DNA of 64,000 nt from Rhizopus arrhizus (GCA_024220505.1 JAKZZE010000013.1:682001-746000), one strand, 5' to 3'. Shown: positions 24,297 to 37,047, counted from the first letter of the stretch. Program-made: numbers and translations. The notes: generated by a model from the sequence alone, not told the origin.

Positions 24297-25455
24297 CAAA
24301 TGTGTAATATTATTTGTCAAGACAATTCAATTCTCTGCAAGAAGAATTAGACTATTGGAGAAGCCATGCAGAGAATCTAGAAGGTACCTTACAAGATACA
24401 AGAGTAGCCTTGGACGAATTTCAAGTATCTTCTCGTGAACTTGAAGAGGAACTTGAAAAAGAGCTTCAGACAACAGAGAAAGCTTACAACGACCTCAAAT
24501 CACGTTGTGAACACAATAAAAGAGACGCAGAGGAATGGAAGGTACGCAAAGAAAACAGTACTGTCCTTTAGAGGCTCAAGTTATTTGTAGAGTAAATACA
24601 CTGAATCGAAGCATGAACAAAATATTGCTATGGTTCAGATGCAAAGAGAAATTGACATTTTGAGAGCAACAGAAGAATCTTTTAGAAAAAAAGTACTTGA
24701 ACTAGAGTTGGATAATGACGATTTGGAAAGAACTGAAAGGTAATAAAGCAAGAAGCTATTGAGCTTTACTTTCTTTTTCTTACTTTCATCAGAGCCGCTA
24801 CATCTTCACTGACAGATCTTGAAATGAAACTAAATAAAGCAATCGAAAGAAATGCTATACTTGAAAATGAAATAGCAGTCAAAGACCACTTGACAGAGCA
24901 AGCACAAAGACTTAAAGATGAATTGAATGGTAAACAAAAGCGTTGACTGTCATGTGTGTAAATTGATTTGCTTTGAAAACAGAGGTCCATCAAGAATTGG
25001 TAGTTTCTCGTGCACAGACAACAAAACAGACCGAATTCATTAGTGAATTAGAAAATAAATTAGAAGAACTGGAAAAGAAGAATAGGCATCAATTGGCCAT
25101 CAACAATCGATCGTCTACACCTGACTTTCATCCTTACCATCCTTCTCAAAGCCGTGTCCCTCGAGCCTCGTCTACTTCAAACCCAGTCAAGATGGTACAA
25201 GAAATGGTGAGCCGTGTCAGGGTAAGTGATTCGGTCTGATGATCAAAACTAGCTCTTTTAACAATTGACTTGTAGCTTCTGGAAGCACGCTTGCAATCAT
25301 GTCGTTCTTTGGTCACTCCTCTATTAAACCCACCACCTTCCTACAGTGCTTCCAATTATATCTCTCGTCCTTCTTCACCTAGTTTATCTAATACTCCACT
25401 CACTTTTTCAAATATCAAAGCAAGAAGGCCTTCAGAATACATGGATAACCCATAA
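24249..25455 (+). CDS. NUDE/NDEL1-like dynein regulator
   Basis: Six exons (24249-24265, 24322-24541, 24591-24739, 24793-24929, 24983-25221, 25276-25455), 942 nt, 313 aa. The first ~190 residues form a continuous coiled coil beginning SLQEELDYWRSHAENLEGTL, the hallmark of NUDE, which dimerises and binds LIS1/PAC1 through this helix. The C-terminal part is Ser/Pro-rich and includes VQEMVSRVRLLEARLQSCRS, a conserved patch in fungal NudE (RO11). It works in the dynein/LIS1 pathway for nuclear migration. The start exon is only 17 nt (MSSSV plus two bases); its intron contains a 27-nt A run and ends in AAG. The exon 1 choice is inferred; later exons are firm because all joins keep heptad spacing. 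Confidence 0.82.
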
Positions 25456-25702
25456 TAAAAGTTTCTAGTTGTCTATCCCATTCTACTTGTCTACTGTGCT
25501 TATACCGCAACAGATCTGGAGTCGACGTCACTAAATAAAATGCAACTCAGCATCGGTGGATGAAGGCGGGGGGCTGTCAGGACATGGTCAAACATTTTTT
25601 TTTTCTTTTTTTTTTTACTGTTGTTTTTTAGGCCTTTAGAAGAAAAATTTAATTTTTCTTAAACACCAAACCTCTCCCCCTACTCTATTTTAAAAAAAAA
25701 TA

Positions 25703-26871
25703 ATGTTTTCTCGGCTCGCAACACAATCAGCAAAACGCTCTGTGCACCCATTTGTTAAGCCTACCGTTCAGGTACAATCGTAAAATAGACAATCTTGTAA
25801 ACGTACTCATAAAAAAATAGGCACGATTTGCTTCTACCAAACCCGCCATCAGCTCTGTAAGTTTTTTTTATGAAAAAAGTTGAGAGCACTATCAGATGTT
25901 AATTGTTTTGCTAGAACCCAATGCAATTTGGACTTGTGACAGCTGCTATTGTTGGCACCACAGCTACTGCTTACATGTATGCTGACGCTTCTGCCAACAT
26001 GGCCGATGAAGGTCTTCATGCTCCTCACTATCCTTGGCCTCACAGCGGTCCTCTTTCTACTTTTGATCACGCTGCGTAAGAAGAAGAAAAAAAGAAATAT
26101 TCAGCTCTAACCCAATATGTCTATAGTATCCGTCGTGGTTACCAAGTTTACAGAGAAGTTTGTTCAGCTTGTCACTCTCTTGATCGTATTGCTTGGAGAA
26201 ACTTGGTCGGTGTTTCTCACACAGAAGCTGAAGCCAAGGCAATGGCTGAAGAATTTGAATATCAAGATGGACCTGATGATAAGGGTGAGATGTTTGCTAG
26301 ACCAGGCAAGGTAAATGAGGAATTGGAAGAAGGAGAGAAAGAGATACTGATCTACAACTAGCTTTCTGATTACATGCCTCAACCTTATGCTAATGAAGAA
26401 GCTGCACGTGCTGCTAATGCCGGTGCCTTGCCTCCAGATCTTTCTTTGATCACCAAGGCTCGTCACGGTGGTGAGGTAATTGGGAAAATAATGAGTCTAG
26501 ATTACGATAAACTAAATGCTGTTTAGGATTATGTTTTCTCTCTTCTTACAGGCTATGTCGATGCTCCTGGAGGTATTGAAGTTCGTGAAGGTTTGAACTA
26601 TAACCCTTACTTCCCTGGTGGTGCTATTGCTATGGCTCGTGTTCTTTTCGATGGCGTTGTTGAATATGAAGACGGTACTCCTGCCACCACATCTCAAATG
26701 GCCAAGGATGTCTCTACTTTCCTTGCCTGGGCTGCTGAACCAGAACATGATGACCGTAAGAAGATGGGTATGAAGGCTGTGATTATCTTGACTGGTTTGA
26801 CTGCCTTGTCTATCTGGCTGAAGCGTTTCAAGTGGGCCCCTATCAAGTCTAGAAAGATTGTTTACAAGTAA
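25703..26871 (+). CDS. CYT1: Cytochrome c1, complex III
   Basis: Six exons (25703-25771, 25821-25856, 25915-26075, 26127-26310, 26362-26475, 26527-26871), 909 nt, 302 aa. The presequence is [15 protein letters not shown] with RFAST. The heme site is CSACH in [20 protein letters not shown]. Also seen are [39 protein letters not shown], the distal-ligand region [13 protein letters not shown], and a C-terminal anchor [20 protein letters not shown]. It carries electrons from the Rieske protein to cytochrome c, anchored in the inner membrane. The length is typical. The gene converges with the PI4P 5-kinase gene, stops 125 bp apart. Confidence 0.97.
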
Positions 26872-26995
26872 AATATACACTCTATTATTTTTTATATCAT
26901 CATTAACAAATCATTTTTTTTTATTTTAGTCCTCCCAAATAAATATATATAAAAAAAAAAGATTGATTCAATATTTGTATACAAGAAATAGTTTT

Positions 26996-29020
26996 CTATT
27001 TGAAGAAATGTTTTGATTTTGCTTTGAGCTTATATTCATGAGGTATATCATCATTATGTTCCAATACAGCACGGGCCATGAATTCCAAGAATCTCTGTCC
27101 ATATTGTGTAGGCCTGATGGCAGAGATGGCATGTTTGTCTTGAGCCGTGAATGATTTGTAAACATGTTCTGATTTCTTTTTGATATCATACGGTGTCAAG
27201 ATATCAATGATACCCAATGAATAGAGAACGGGTAAAGGTCTATTTCTTTCATCCGTTGCCCGTAAACCACCATCGTCTGCATAAAATATACAATTGCGAC
27301 GTCTATTAAAAACAGTCATTAGCATTTCATCTACACATGAACTTTGTGCAAGTTACTCTTGAGTCTGTTTGGATAATTGAGAAATATCTAATTTATCTGG
27401 ATTGGTCTCAGCAATCGCCCTACGAACAACATGTGCTTTGCTTGTTCTACGTCTCATTTGAGTGATTCTACGTTGAATGGATTTCGTGTTGGGTTGAAAT
27501 GTTTGAAGGGTCGCATCACGAATGTTATCCTTATTGCCTCTAAGCATGTCATGGATACCAACCAATAAACTATAATCCATGATGTTCAGTTGTGATAGCA
27601 ACTAATAAAAAGATGAATGAGATAAAGACATAAAAACAAGTCAATATTTACAGTGACATCTCGGACCAATTGACCAATAAATAATTTTCTCTTTTGTGGA
27701 CCTAATCGCAGCTTCCTTTGTCTCTTTTCCCAATTGAGATCCTTCATGACTGCATATGGATTCTTGACAATTTCTTCTTCTGGTAAAAACCGACCTAACG
27801 TTGACCCCTATGACTCATTTACTTAACAGAACAAATAAGAGAAACCAACGACTTACCTTCAAGTCATATGTTTCATGAATGTCTTTGTTTGGTGGGAATA
27901 CGTTACTCATGACAACAAAATGAATCTTTTTTCCGTGAGGCAACTTGATTCGATGTAAACCATAATATCGACATAAAAGTGTACTTGGATTATTAGAAAT
28001 GTGCTAAGGGTTAAGTTAGTATGAAGATTGATATTTATATGATCTCTATTTACATTGTAATAATCTTTTAATATATTTCTCATAAATTTATGCTCAGTGT
28101 AATGAATCGTTTTAATAATAAACCGATAATCTTTTGAATAATAAAAAAAACTTCCGCTCTTTCCAGGTGAACCTAATTCACTTAGAATATATTTACTCGT
28201 CAAAGAAATCTATAAAGAGCAGGTTGGTTTACATCTCATCTCTCTCTCTTTCTCTCTCTTTATTCCTTACCAGATAATCTGCAGGATCTACACCAAACTT
28301 CTCTCTTAAATGTCGAAATACCCAAGGCGCATAATCTTTAAATTTGAAATCATATTTTGCACCGGGTGTTAATTCATCTCCAATCACATCAAAGGCTAGT
28401 TTATGTGCTGCTATAAAGTCTTCATCTGTCAGCGCACGATCTATCTTGGCAGTGACTCGACTGACAGCGATACGAATACCCGTAAGCATGTTATACATCA
28501 ACACATAATTTCGATGTCCCTCAGAGATACGTGTGCCCATCAAGACTTTATCATCCGTATCATCTTGTAACTTGGAAAGTCGTTTGAAGGCCTTTCTTCT
28601 TGCGTTTAATTCCTTTTGAAATTCTTCTGAACGTTTGATGAGTTCCATCTTTGCTTTATCAGCCATCAGCTGCCGTGCCGATTTGAGTGTGTGACCTGTG
28701 GTGTGGTGCCGAGCAAGTGAGTTTAAACTTGGACTGTGGGATAAGATGGGCTCTTCATGAACAGAGGATATTGTCGAGTGACGCTTTAGTGTTATTTGTT
28801 CTTTTTCATTTTCTGGTGCAGGTACCGGTGTGGGTATCGGTGTGGATTGCTCAATAGGATAACTGTAAGATTTTTGTTGCTTAGCAATGATCGGCTTACG
28901 TTTATTGTTTGCAGCTGCGGGTGGTATGAGTGTGTGTGTTTCTGTATTGTGATACGAATGATTGTTATTAACTTTATAAATATTATTTTCTCTATTGTGT
29001 GTTTCTGTAATCAAAGACAT
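26996..29020 (-). CDS. MSS4: Phosphatidylinositol-4-phosphate 5-kinase
   Basis: Six exons (28271-29020, 28054-28209, 27857-28003, 27652-27807, 27357-27601, 26996-27302), 1761 nt, 586 aa. The N-terminal ~140 residues are low-complexity, then a helical basic stretch. The PIPK domain shows [77 protein letters not shown] (IMDYSLL, an invariant block) and a C-terminal [13 protein letters not shown]. It phosphorylates PI4P at the plasma membrane to PI(4,5)P2, controlling actin and endocytosis, the same process as the SYLF-SH3 protein of this window. The last join ([18 protein letters not shown]) is inferred from an intron with GTAACT donor; reading through would truncate the kinase. Confidence 0.94.
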
Positions 29021-30317
29021 GTTGAAAATAAAAAGGAAAGAAAAGAAACGGAAGAAAAAAAAAAAAACAATGAATGGATATTAAAAAGGTTTCTAAAAAA
29101 AAAAACAGTTACACAATTTGGTCTTATTTTTTTTTTTTTGCTGCAGAATTACACAACAAATTTTTGAATTCAGTTGCAGTTGCCACGTTAGTTTAATCAC
29201 TCAAAGAAGAGAAGCAGAACGTAGCATTTATAGTTTATTAAAGTAAACTCAAAATTAAAAATGAAAAAAAGATCGTTTTGTTTGATAATAAATTGTAGCC
29301 CTTTGTCTAAAGAAGTCTCCTGTTATTTTCTCTTTCCGAATGACACAAGTTATTTTTAACAAAAAGTAAAAGCAATTACAAAGCCTGTTAAATCATAAGA
29401 CACCCTCTCCCTCTCCTTTTTTTTTAATAATTTGTAATTGCTAAAGCAAAATATGATTAATAGAATATATGTAGAGCTTTTATATAACGAACGCACAGGG
29501 GCAAGTAAAGCTCAACTTTTTCTTTTACCAAAAAAAGAGAAAGGCGCAGTTTATTAGTTTGTTATGCGTAATTGTTTACTATTTTCATACGTGACTTAAG
29601 ATGAATCCTCTTGCTTTTAGCCTGTATTATTAGTTTTCTGTACAAGCAAACTACAAAAATAAATTCTATTTTTAAATGAATAAAATTTTGTAGAATAACT
29701 CTGCACTCATTAAAAAATAATAAAGTATATCTTTTACAAACAAAATAAATCTCATTTCCATGTTATTCAAACACTCTCACCATTTATATAGACTATAATC
29801 ATGATAAAATATAAACTTTTTTTTTAAAAAAAAAGTGGGAATACACCTTCCAATGTCTTTATCAATGCAAACGTATCAAATACATAACATGTCCTCTCCA
29901 AGCACGCCTATAGCATTTAGAAAATAAAGTTTGTAAATATTTAAGGATAGGAAATGAAACAAGAAATTTTGAATGATAAACTAAGAACCTGATGAATCAC
30001 ATCTCATTTCAGTATCAAGAATTTTGGTACTGTACCTGAAATCGCTGCTAAACTAGATACTACATAAAAATGATGGCTATATTAAATATTCTTTTGAAGA
30101 AACGACTGTTAATTGAAGAGACAGTTGATTTTGACTATTTTCATCTTCCTTTTTTGATATATTGTTGTAGAAGCAAAGATATTTCTGCTTGTACAAAGGG
30201 AAAGTGCGATACACAATGACACTAGTTTTACAAGCATCAACTTGTCTATTTGTAGCTTACAGATAGATATTATAACTGAGACTGAAGTTTTATTTATCAT
30301 GTACATCTCACAGAATG

Positions 30318-30361
<44 letters not shown>

Positions 30362-30541
30362 ACTCCAGTAGTCATCACTATTCAGAATGTAGCCAAGCTT
30401 TAATGTTGCAAATTAAACGATATTCTATACTTATTTACGAAGACAAATGGGTTGATTGTTGTTAATACAGGTTGCCTTATCCTAATGGAAAATGTGGTTG
30501 CTTATACAAGCTAAATACACCTTTGATAAGGACCAAATTTA

Positions 30542-31150
30542 ATGTTTGGGCACAACATTGTTGAATGTTTCTTTCCGGTTCGAATAGTATGCCTCATAAT
30601 AAACATTTTAAGGATGCTTTTATTATTCATGTCAACTTCTGTCTCATCCAATGCTGTTTTTGAGCCTCTTGTGAATCTATTTCATATTCACCCTCCAGCT
30701 TCCTTTTTTGTTTTTGAATTATTTCTCCAAACTCTACGGCATAATTTTTATTCTTTTCAGTTACAACTTTATGACGTTCATTTTGCAGTCAAATATTTAC
30801 AGCACCCATGTTGTGGCTTGATCCAAAGATTGGTTTAGTGTTATCGCTCTACTGCCTATTACTCCTTTTCTTTATAATCTTGTGGCAAATAGAGTAAATC
30901 AAACGTGCTGTCTCATCATCTACAAAAGCCAGCGATCCTAAACACTATGGATGGCTTGTCATAAAGTGCGAGAGGGCCACAAATAGATGCATTGGCCATC
31001 TTTAATGTGATATTTAATAGACTTGTTTGAGATAAAAATTGACGATTTTGTCCACAATGCATGGTTGATTTCTAACAAGTAATCACAATTGAATTTACTC
31101 TCCCATTTAACGCCAGAGAAATGTTTTACTACCAAGACAAGCTCAACGAC
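30542..31150 (-). pseudogene. Degraded coding relic, unknown family
   Basis: On the minus strand, protein-like blocks are interrupted by stops and frame changes: VVKHFSGVKWESKFNCDYLL then EINHALWTKSSIFISNKSIK in the upper part, and TEKNKNYAVEFGEIIQKQKR with KLEGEYEIDSQEAQKQHWMR in the lower part. The charge pattern looks coding, while the opposing plus-strand open frame (30542-30838) has the Phe/Leu-rich look of an antisense shadow. No family recognised. Confidence 0.35.
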
Positions 31151-32239
31151 AACATTCTACAGCGTTCAAACACACGAGTACAATATTAGATCAGTCTTGC
31201 TACAAAATATTGATCAATGCAATTTTAAATCTTAATTAGAATAGGAGGTAAACGATTGGTCATTTTAGCTTAAGGCACATATAGTATCTGACTTAGTGCT
31301 GTCTGCATGGCTTGATTACATGGACAGAAAGGCGTAGTTACCAAGTAAGGAATTAACTACAAAATCTATAATAGTTTAGTTATTAAGCAAAAGTTTACTT
31401 ATGAGATCTGTTCCAGGCAACATTTCGAAAGGCAGACATAAATTATTTGTCTTATTTTATAGTTGAAGAGTTTGCATTACTATATTATTCTATTAAAAAG
31501 CCATTTTGACAACTTACCAACGAGTGTAGTTATTCTATTATTATCTTTTAGAAAGAAAACGAAAATCGACACTAGCATCGTTTGCAGCTTATTTGACATG
31601 ACATCGACATAGATTATTCTGAACATGACTACAGGACAAAACCACCTGTTAACCGCTTAGTTGGATTGGGCATGTTGAAATTCACTGGGACAAATATATT
31701 GATAAGTCTTTATTGAAATATACTACACACTATTTGTTACTTTTAGAAAAGTTTCATACATTTATATTCTTGTCTAAGGAATAAAAAGAGGCCATGTCTA
31801 CAAAATAATTTTTCATGTTCACGCTTGAGTTTACAATGTCTAATTTCAACGTTTACGCTTGTCTAAAAACATTCAACATTATCAACTTGAATTTTAAATC
31901 ATCTAAAACAATTCTAACTTTAGGTTAAAAGACTGCTGCATAAAGTAAAAGTTAAGATTGTATCTTTTGCTACAGCCTCCCGATTCGTTTGGAAAACTCA
32001 CTGGCAACGATTTTTTGAACAGACTCTTGTCTTGGTCGAGATTGTCATCAATTAAATCCAAAAAGAATCATCAAAACTATCTGCTTACAATTTATGCTAA
32101 TGTTTTTTGTATTTTATGTCAAGTCACTGTTTAATACATTTAAACAGAAAAATTTATTTAAAATAAACCTTATTTAGGTGCCTGATATTCAATGTATATA
32201 TCGTTTTCGCCCAAGATAGATAAAAAAGAAAAGAAAAAG

Positions 32240-32420
32240 ATGGCTAAAAACTCTTTTGGGTTCAAAGGTAATTAGAAAAAGGAGAGGGGAGCCAGTCGAA
32301 GAGACTTTGCCCAAGATGAGCTGGTGGCATAGGTGGATTTTTTGTGTGAATTAGTTGGCTTCACAAAGAATGGTACAACTGATTGAGTGAACACGGTGGA
32401 TATTTATCCACGGAAGCTAT
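32240..32420 (-). mobile_element. Old LINE 3' fragment
   Basis: Minus-strand translation gives PPMPPAHLGQSLFDWLP, matching the C-terminus of the full-length LINE in this window (PPTPPTHLGQRLLEWLP at about 50700-50760). Downstream DNA (about 32250-32275 against 50630-50650) is also alike by eye. Strongly diverged, 5'-truncated, no clear target duplication. Confidence 0.6.
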
Positions 32421-33050
32421 ACATGGTCAAGGATGAGTCCTGTGTGGTATCACTGTTTAATATGATTAAGCAACAGTTTTATTTAAAGTCCTAATTGAAC
32501 ACGCGGTGTTTCTCACTGTTTAATGCACTTGCATCATTTTTGAATCCTTACAATTTTGATGAACTTTAATAAACGTTATAATTTTCATTCATAAAAAAAA
32601 AGGTTAAAAGATCATAAAAAGAAAATTCGGGACGTGTGTCTCCTGAAAAATAATAATAATAAAAAAGGTCAATGGGTTTGGCGTCAAATGAAGGCAATGA
32701 AAGAGAAACATACCTCTTTTAGTGGAATAAATTGGTCTTGTTGCATCTTTTCCATTAAATGAATCGACGATCAAAATAACTTTTCATTTTCTTCAAATTA
32801 TCAAACTATAGTCCTCATACTGAGATAGAATGATGGGGATGCAATAGTCTTAACCAACTTGCAAAAGAATGGATCTCTTTCGTGTGACTTGTGAGAAAAG
32901 GTCTAAGAACACTCTGAAGGTGTGTGCGCACAGTTTTATAAAACATTTAACCGTGGGAAAAACAAAATGCATATAAAGTAATTGCAATCTTGTCAAGCAT
33001 GATGCCGTACTACCTTTCTTTCTTCACTTTTTTTTTGCACAAAAAGAAAA

Positions 33051-34714
33051 ATGTATAAATTCACACACCGTCTTCCTCAAATTGCTACTCTTGCACATTC
33101 TATTACACGTCAAGCTATTAAACGGTAATTGATAGAAAAAATACAAAACTCAACCTTTTAAATAATGGAATACATACAGTAATTATGCAGCATTGACTTT
33201 CTCTACTCCTACTGCTCATGAGGCCCCTACTTCCTTACAGTCATTTACTGAAGAAGAACTAATGTTGAAAGACACGGGTAAGTGATAACAAAAGCTTGTT
33301 TTTAGGAAAATGTGCTGTATCTTATATATTTTAAAGTTGCAAGATTTGCTCGTGAAGTTGTTCAGCCTAAAGTACAAGAAATGGATGAAGCAGAATTAAT
33401 GGATAGTAATATTATTAAACTCATGTTTGAAAACGGGGTAAGTCGTTCTTTATCTTTGTTTATACTTTTTTGTATTCATGAAAAAAAGTTTATGGGCCTT
33501 GAAACAGAAAGTGATTATGGAGGAGCTGAATGCTCTTTCACTGCTGCTATTTTGGCTGTTGAAGGTATGTGAAATATTATTTTCTATTCAAACCTTACAG
33601 CTAATCCTTATTCTCCCCTTTTTTTTGAATATAGAACTTGCTAAGGTTGACCCTTCCATTAGTGCATTATGTGACATTCATGTAAATGAAAAGAATAGAG
33701 AATAACAACAAAGGCTCAATGCTTTCGCATAGAATACTTTAACAAATACAGTCATTCGTAAATGGGCATCCAAAGAACTCAAGGAGAAATACCTCACACG
33801 TCTTGCTACGGATACAGTCGGTAGTTTCTGTATCTCAGAAGCAGGTGCAGGATCAGATGCATTTGCTCTTCAAACGCGTGCAGAGGATAAGGGAGACCAT
33901 TACGTTTTGAATGGTGGCAAGATGTGGATTAGTAACTCTGCTGAAGCAGGTATCTTTGTCATTTTTGCCAATGTGTAATGTGTCTATAATCCGAGAAAAA
34001 CAATTTTTTTTAACCTTCTTTTGTACAGTGATCCTTCAAAAGGGTACAAGGGAATTACAGCTTTCATTGTTGAAAAAGAATGGGGAGTGGAGATTGCAAA
34101 GAAAGAAAAGAAGGTAAGGAAGAAAAGAGGAATTAGAGGCGGTAATTAAGCAGATTGGTTCATTTCAGCTTGGCATTCGTTCTTCTTCTACTTGTGTCTT
34201 GAACTTTGATGACGTTAAAATTCCCAAAGAGAATGTGCTTGGAAAAGTAGGCGATGGTTACAAGTACGCTATCGACTCTTTAAATGAAGGTCGTATTGGC
34301 ATTGCGGCCCAAATGATTGGCTGTGCTCAAGGTGCTTATGATATTGCGTTACCTTACATGATGGAACGTAAACAGTTTGGCCAGCCGATTGGTACCTTCC
34401 AAGCCATGCAGCATCAATTTGCTGAAGTTGCTGTTGAGATTGAAGCAGCCAAGTTGTTGACCTATAACGCTGCTAGATTAAAGGAAGAAGGAAAGCCATT
34501 TGTGATGGAGGCAGCCATGGCAAAATGGAAGGCAGCCAAAGTGGCTGAAATGGCCACTTCCTATGCAGTTGAATGGATGGGAGGTAATGGTTTTGTTCGT
34601 GAGACAGGCGTTGAAAAGTTCTATCGTGATTCCAAGATCGGTTCTATTTATGAAGGTACAAACAATATTCAACTTCAAACGATTGCAAAGATCATTAGCT
34701 CCAAATATAAATAA
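33051..34714 (+). CDS. Short/branched-chain acyl-CoA dehydrogenase, mitochondrial
   Basis: Eight exons (33051-33124, 33180-33277, 33337-33437, 33489-33564, 33635-33681, 33733-33974, 34029-34113, 34169-34714), 1269 nt, 422 aa. The N-terminus [20 protein letters not shown] is a presequence. Blocks: [20 protein letters not shown] (ACAD signature), [33 protein letters not shown] and, near the end, [20 protein letters not shown]. The catalytic-base position is Glu in IYEGTNNIQ, as in short/branched and short-chain forms. It most resembles ACADSB, which oxidises 2-methylbutyryl-CoA in isoleucine breakdown; the substrate is inferred. It converges with NIF3, stops 37 bp apart. It differs clearly from the AKI-ending ACAD at 8.6-10.1 kb. 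Confidence 0.92.
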
Positions 34715-34750
34715 AAAAAAAAAAGAAATAGATTTAGTTCAACTTGTTTA

Positions 34751-34921
34751 TTATACAACTTCCAATGGATCCTTGTCTACTTTGGAAACTATGACCTCAA
34801 TAGGTTCGCCTGATTCTGAGGTTTCATTCACCAGTTGCTTTTCTAAAGCTGGCTTCAATACAGCTGAAAGATAGCCTCTTTCTGTATTTGAATGTTCGCC
34901 TAAAAAAAGTTAAGTTCGATG

Positions 34922-34982
<61 letters not shown>

Positions 34983-35909
34983 TTACATAAAATAACACTC
35001 GTGTCTTGAGCTAAAGCAGCCAATACATCATGGTGTCCCATTTCTCCAGTGAAATAAAGATCTGCTTTCACTGCGTTTAATACAGAAGAACCGGATCCTG
35101 CACAAATAGCCACTGTCTCGATGAACTTGTTTTTATCCAATGTAGCCAGTCTAACTATAAATGCACAGCAGATGAATACATGTACAGGAAAAAAAAAAAA
35201 AGAATAAATATTACCAAATGGCAAACCAATCAATTTTTTTACGCGATCCACAACAACAGGCAATGAAACAGGTTCATCAAAAGTAAACAAACGTCCCGAA
35301 CCTGCTCCTTCTTGTCCTTCAGGTGGATTGATTGTAGGCGTGATAGGTTCGATACGTCCTTTTCCTAACCCACTTGCTAACCAGTCATTGACTACAACAC
35401 AATTGAATGAGAAAAAAGGTTTTGAGGAATACAGGTATTTTCTTTTACCACCATTAATGCAATTATCACAAGCTGTATGAGGAGAATATATTCCCACACC
35501 AGAAGCAATAGCTTTTAAAATCATATCTTGTTTGGGATCTTGAGAAGTCAATCTTTTGAAGGCTCTAAAAATAGGAGGATGATAGGATACAATAGCACCT
35601 ACCTAATAAAGAACTATGTAAGTTTATAATCTCATATATCGTGTTATTCATTTTACTTTAGGATCAGAGAGTGCTTCTGCGAGAACTTGAGGTGTCAAGT
35701 CAATCGTCAAAAATACTTTGCTTTGTTTTGGTGAAGGAAAAGGAGGTTCTACAAAAGAAAGAAATGTGTCGATGTTGAAATCTTGTCAAGATCAAGTTGC
35801 GTATTTTCTTTTTACCAACTAAAACACCGACATTATCCCATGAGGTCTCGGCAAGTTCCAAAGGAGCAATAGCCCTCATACAACGCGTTACTTTTGACAA
35901 CAAGGACAT
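34751..35909 (-). CDS. NIF3-like (YbgI/NIF3 family) protein
   Basis: Six exons (35816-35909, 35657-35748, 35449-35602, 35215-35391, 34987-35154, 34751-34899), 834 nt, 277 aa. Conserved blocks: LELAETSWDNVGVLVE, VFLTIDLTPQVLAEA, GAIVSYHPPIFRAFKRLT (metal-binding His), IYSPHTACDN, the Gly-rich AICAGSGSSV, and DLYFTGEMGHHDVLAA with the late His/Glu metal ligands CEHSNTERG. The family forms hexameric di-metal toroids; its biochemical role is not settled, so I give none. The last intron (34900-34986) contains a 57-nt T tract; reading through it would yield a false poly-Lys end. It shares a divergent promoter of about 100 bp with the NmrA-like gene. Confidence 0.9.
34923..34979 (+). repeat. Poly-T tract, 57 nt, inside the last NIF3-like intron
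   Basis: Uninterrupted T run; on the transcribed strand it is poly-A, lying between the GTAAAG donor and TTTTAG acceptor. Confidence 0.9.
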
Positions 35910-36010
35910 TACAAGTTGCTGTCAAGTTTTTTTTTAAAAAAAAAAGAAAAGGAAGCTAGTCTGAGTTTTCTATAAAAGCTTTGACTTTTTTTGTTTATGA
36001 CCCAGACAAA

Positions 36011-37047
36011 ATGCACACAAGAATCATTACAAACGGAGACAGTTTACTTGGTTACGCTGTTGCTTTTAAATTTTTGACAGCATCCAAAAGTGAATCATAC
36101 AAATATCGTATCTTTTGTCGTGAAAAACAAACTTTAAAAGAGTTGGAACTGTTGGGTGCAGAGGTAATTGAAACTGATTACAAGGATGAAGCCTTGATGT
36201 GTCGTATGTTGAGAGGCGTATCTTATATTATGCTGGTACCAGAATATTCTAGTAACCGTATCAAGGAAGCTCAATTGATAATGAAATGTGCCAAGAAAGA
36301 AAAAGTGAATTATATGACACTGTTCTCATAGTATGTTTACCTCTCTCTCCCCCCCCCCCATTTTTTTTGGTTACTCATCGTTTATTATTTAAAAGCATTG
36401 GTGTAAATTCCTTAGAAAAGGTTGACTCGTTTCCCTTAATGAAAGAATACATTTATCTCGAACAATTGATACCAAAGTACTTTGACAATAATAGTTATAC
36501 TGTCATGCGCATCCCCATATTCTATCAATTCTTTTATTATCTCGGTCCTATGATGGAAGATGAAAATAAGATCTGTTTGCCAGTCTCTGATCATGCTAAG
36601 TGGTGTGCAATCGATATGAAAGATGCCTTGGACGCCATTTACAAGCTTTCCAATCCAACCAAGGAAAACACCAAGAACAAGACCCAATTTCAATTTACGC
36701 CTGAGCGCAATTATAATTCTGAGGATTTGATAACGGCAGCGAATGAGGGACTGGATCGCGGTATGACGTATAAAGAAGTGAAGCGTACAGAGATGATCAA
36801 ATATTTGGAGCGCATGAGCAATGATAATCGATTCACAGAAAGACCTCCAGAAGATCCCTCATTATTTCCCTTGGGTCAATACTTGAATAAGTACTTTGTG
36901 AATACTTTGGTAGAGTATTGGCAAATGTCTCATCTTGGCTATACTGATACAATCACCGATGATCTGAAAGATGCCATAGATCGTCAACCATTGGAATTGA
37001 AAAAATTCTTCAGTGCCAATCGTCATCAGTTTAAGCGACTTCGCTAA
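36011..37047 (+). CDS. NmrA-like NAD(P)-binding protein
   Basis: Two exons, 36011-36330 and 36396-37047, 972 nt, 323 aa. The N-terminus RIITNGDSLLGYAVAFKFL is a Rossmann beta-alpha-beta start in which the usual G-x-x-G-x-x-G is degenerate (TNGDSLLG). LGAEVIETDYKDEALMCRML, then VSYIMLVPEYSSNRIKEAQL, is the second half of the fold as in NmrA/atypical SDRs; VMRIPIFYQFFYYLGPMM and DMKDALDAIYKLS follow the family pattern. Catalytic Tyr-x3-Lys is not evident, so it may sense rather than turn over NAD(P), as NmrA does (inference). The ATG at 36011 is used because an in-frame extension upstream lacks an ATG. TATAAAAG lies about 40 nt upstream. A C/T tract (36341-36367) is in the intron. Confidence 0.8.

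Larger units (their letters stand above)
29021..33050. other. About 4 kb without an intact gene; relics only
   Basis: AT-rich DNA with a 43-nt A tract (30318-30360). Two relics are visible and annotated separately: degraded coding sequence around 30542-31150 and an old LINE 3' fragment around 32240-32420. The last ~100 bases before 33051 are a C/T-rich leader of the next gene. Confidence 0.55.

Noticed and set aside
26512..26880. 122-codon open frame antisense to CYT1
   Set aside because: Lies opposite the conserved last exon of cytochrome c1; no motif.
34910..35551. 213-codon open frame ending in poly-Lys
   Set aside because: It is NIF3-like exons plus retained introns, including the T-tract intron; splicing gives the conserved protein instead.
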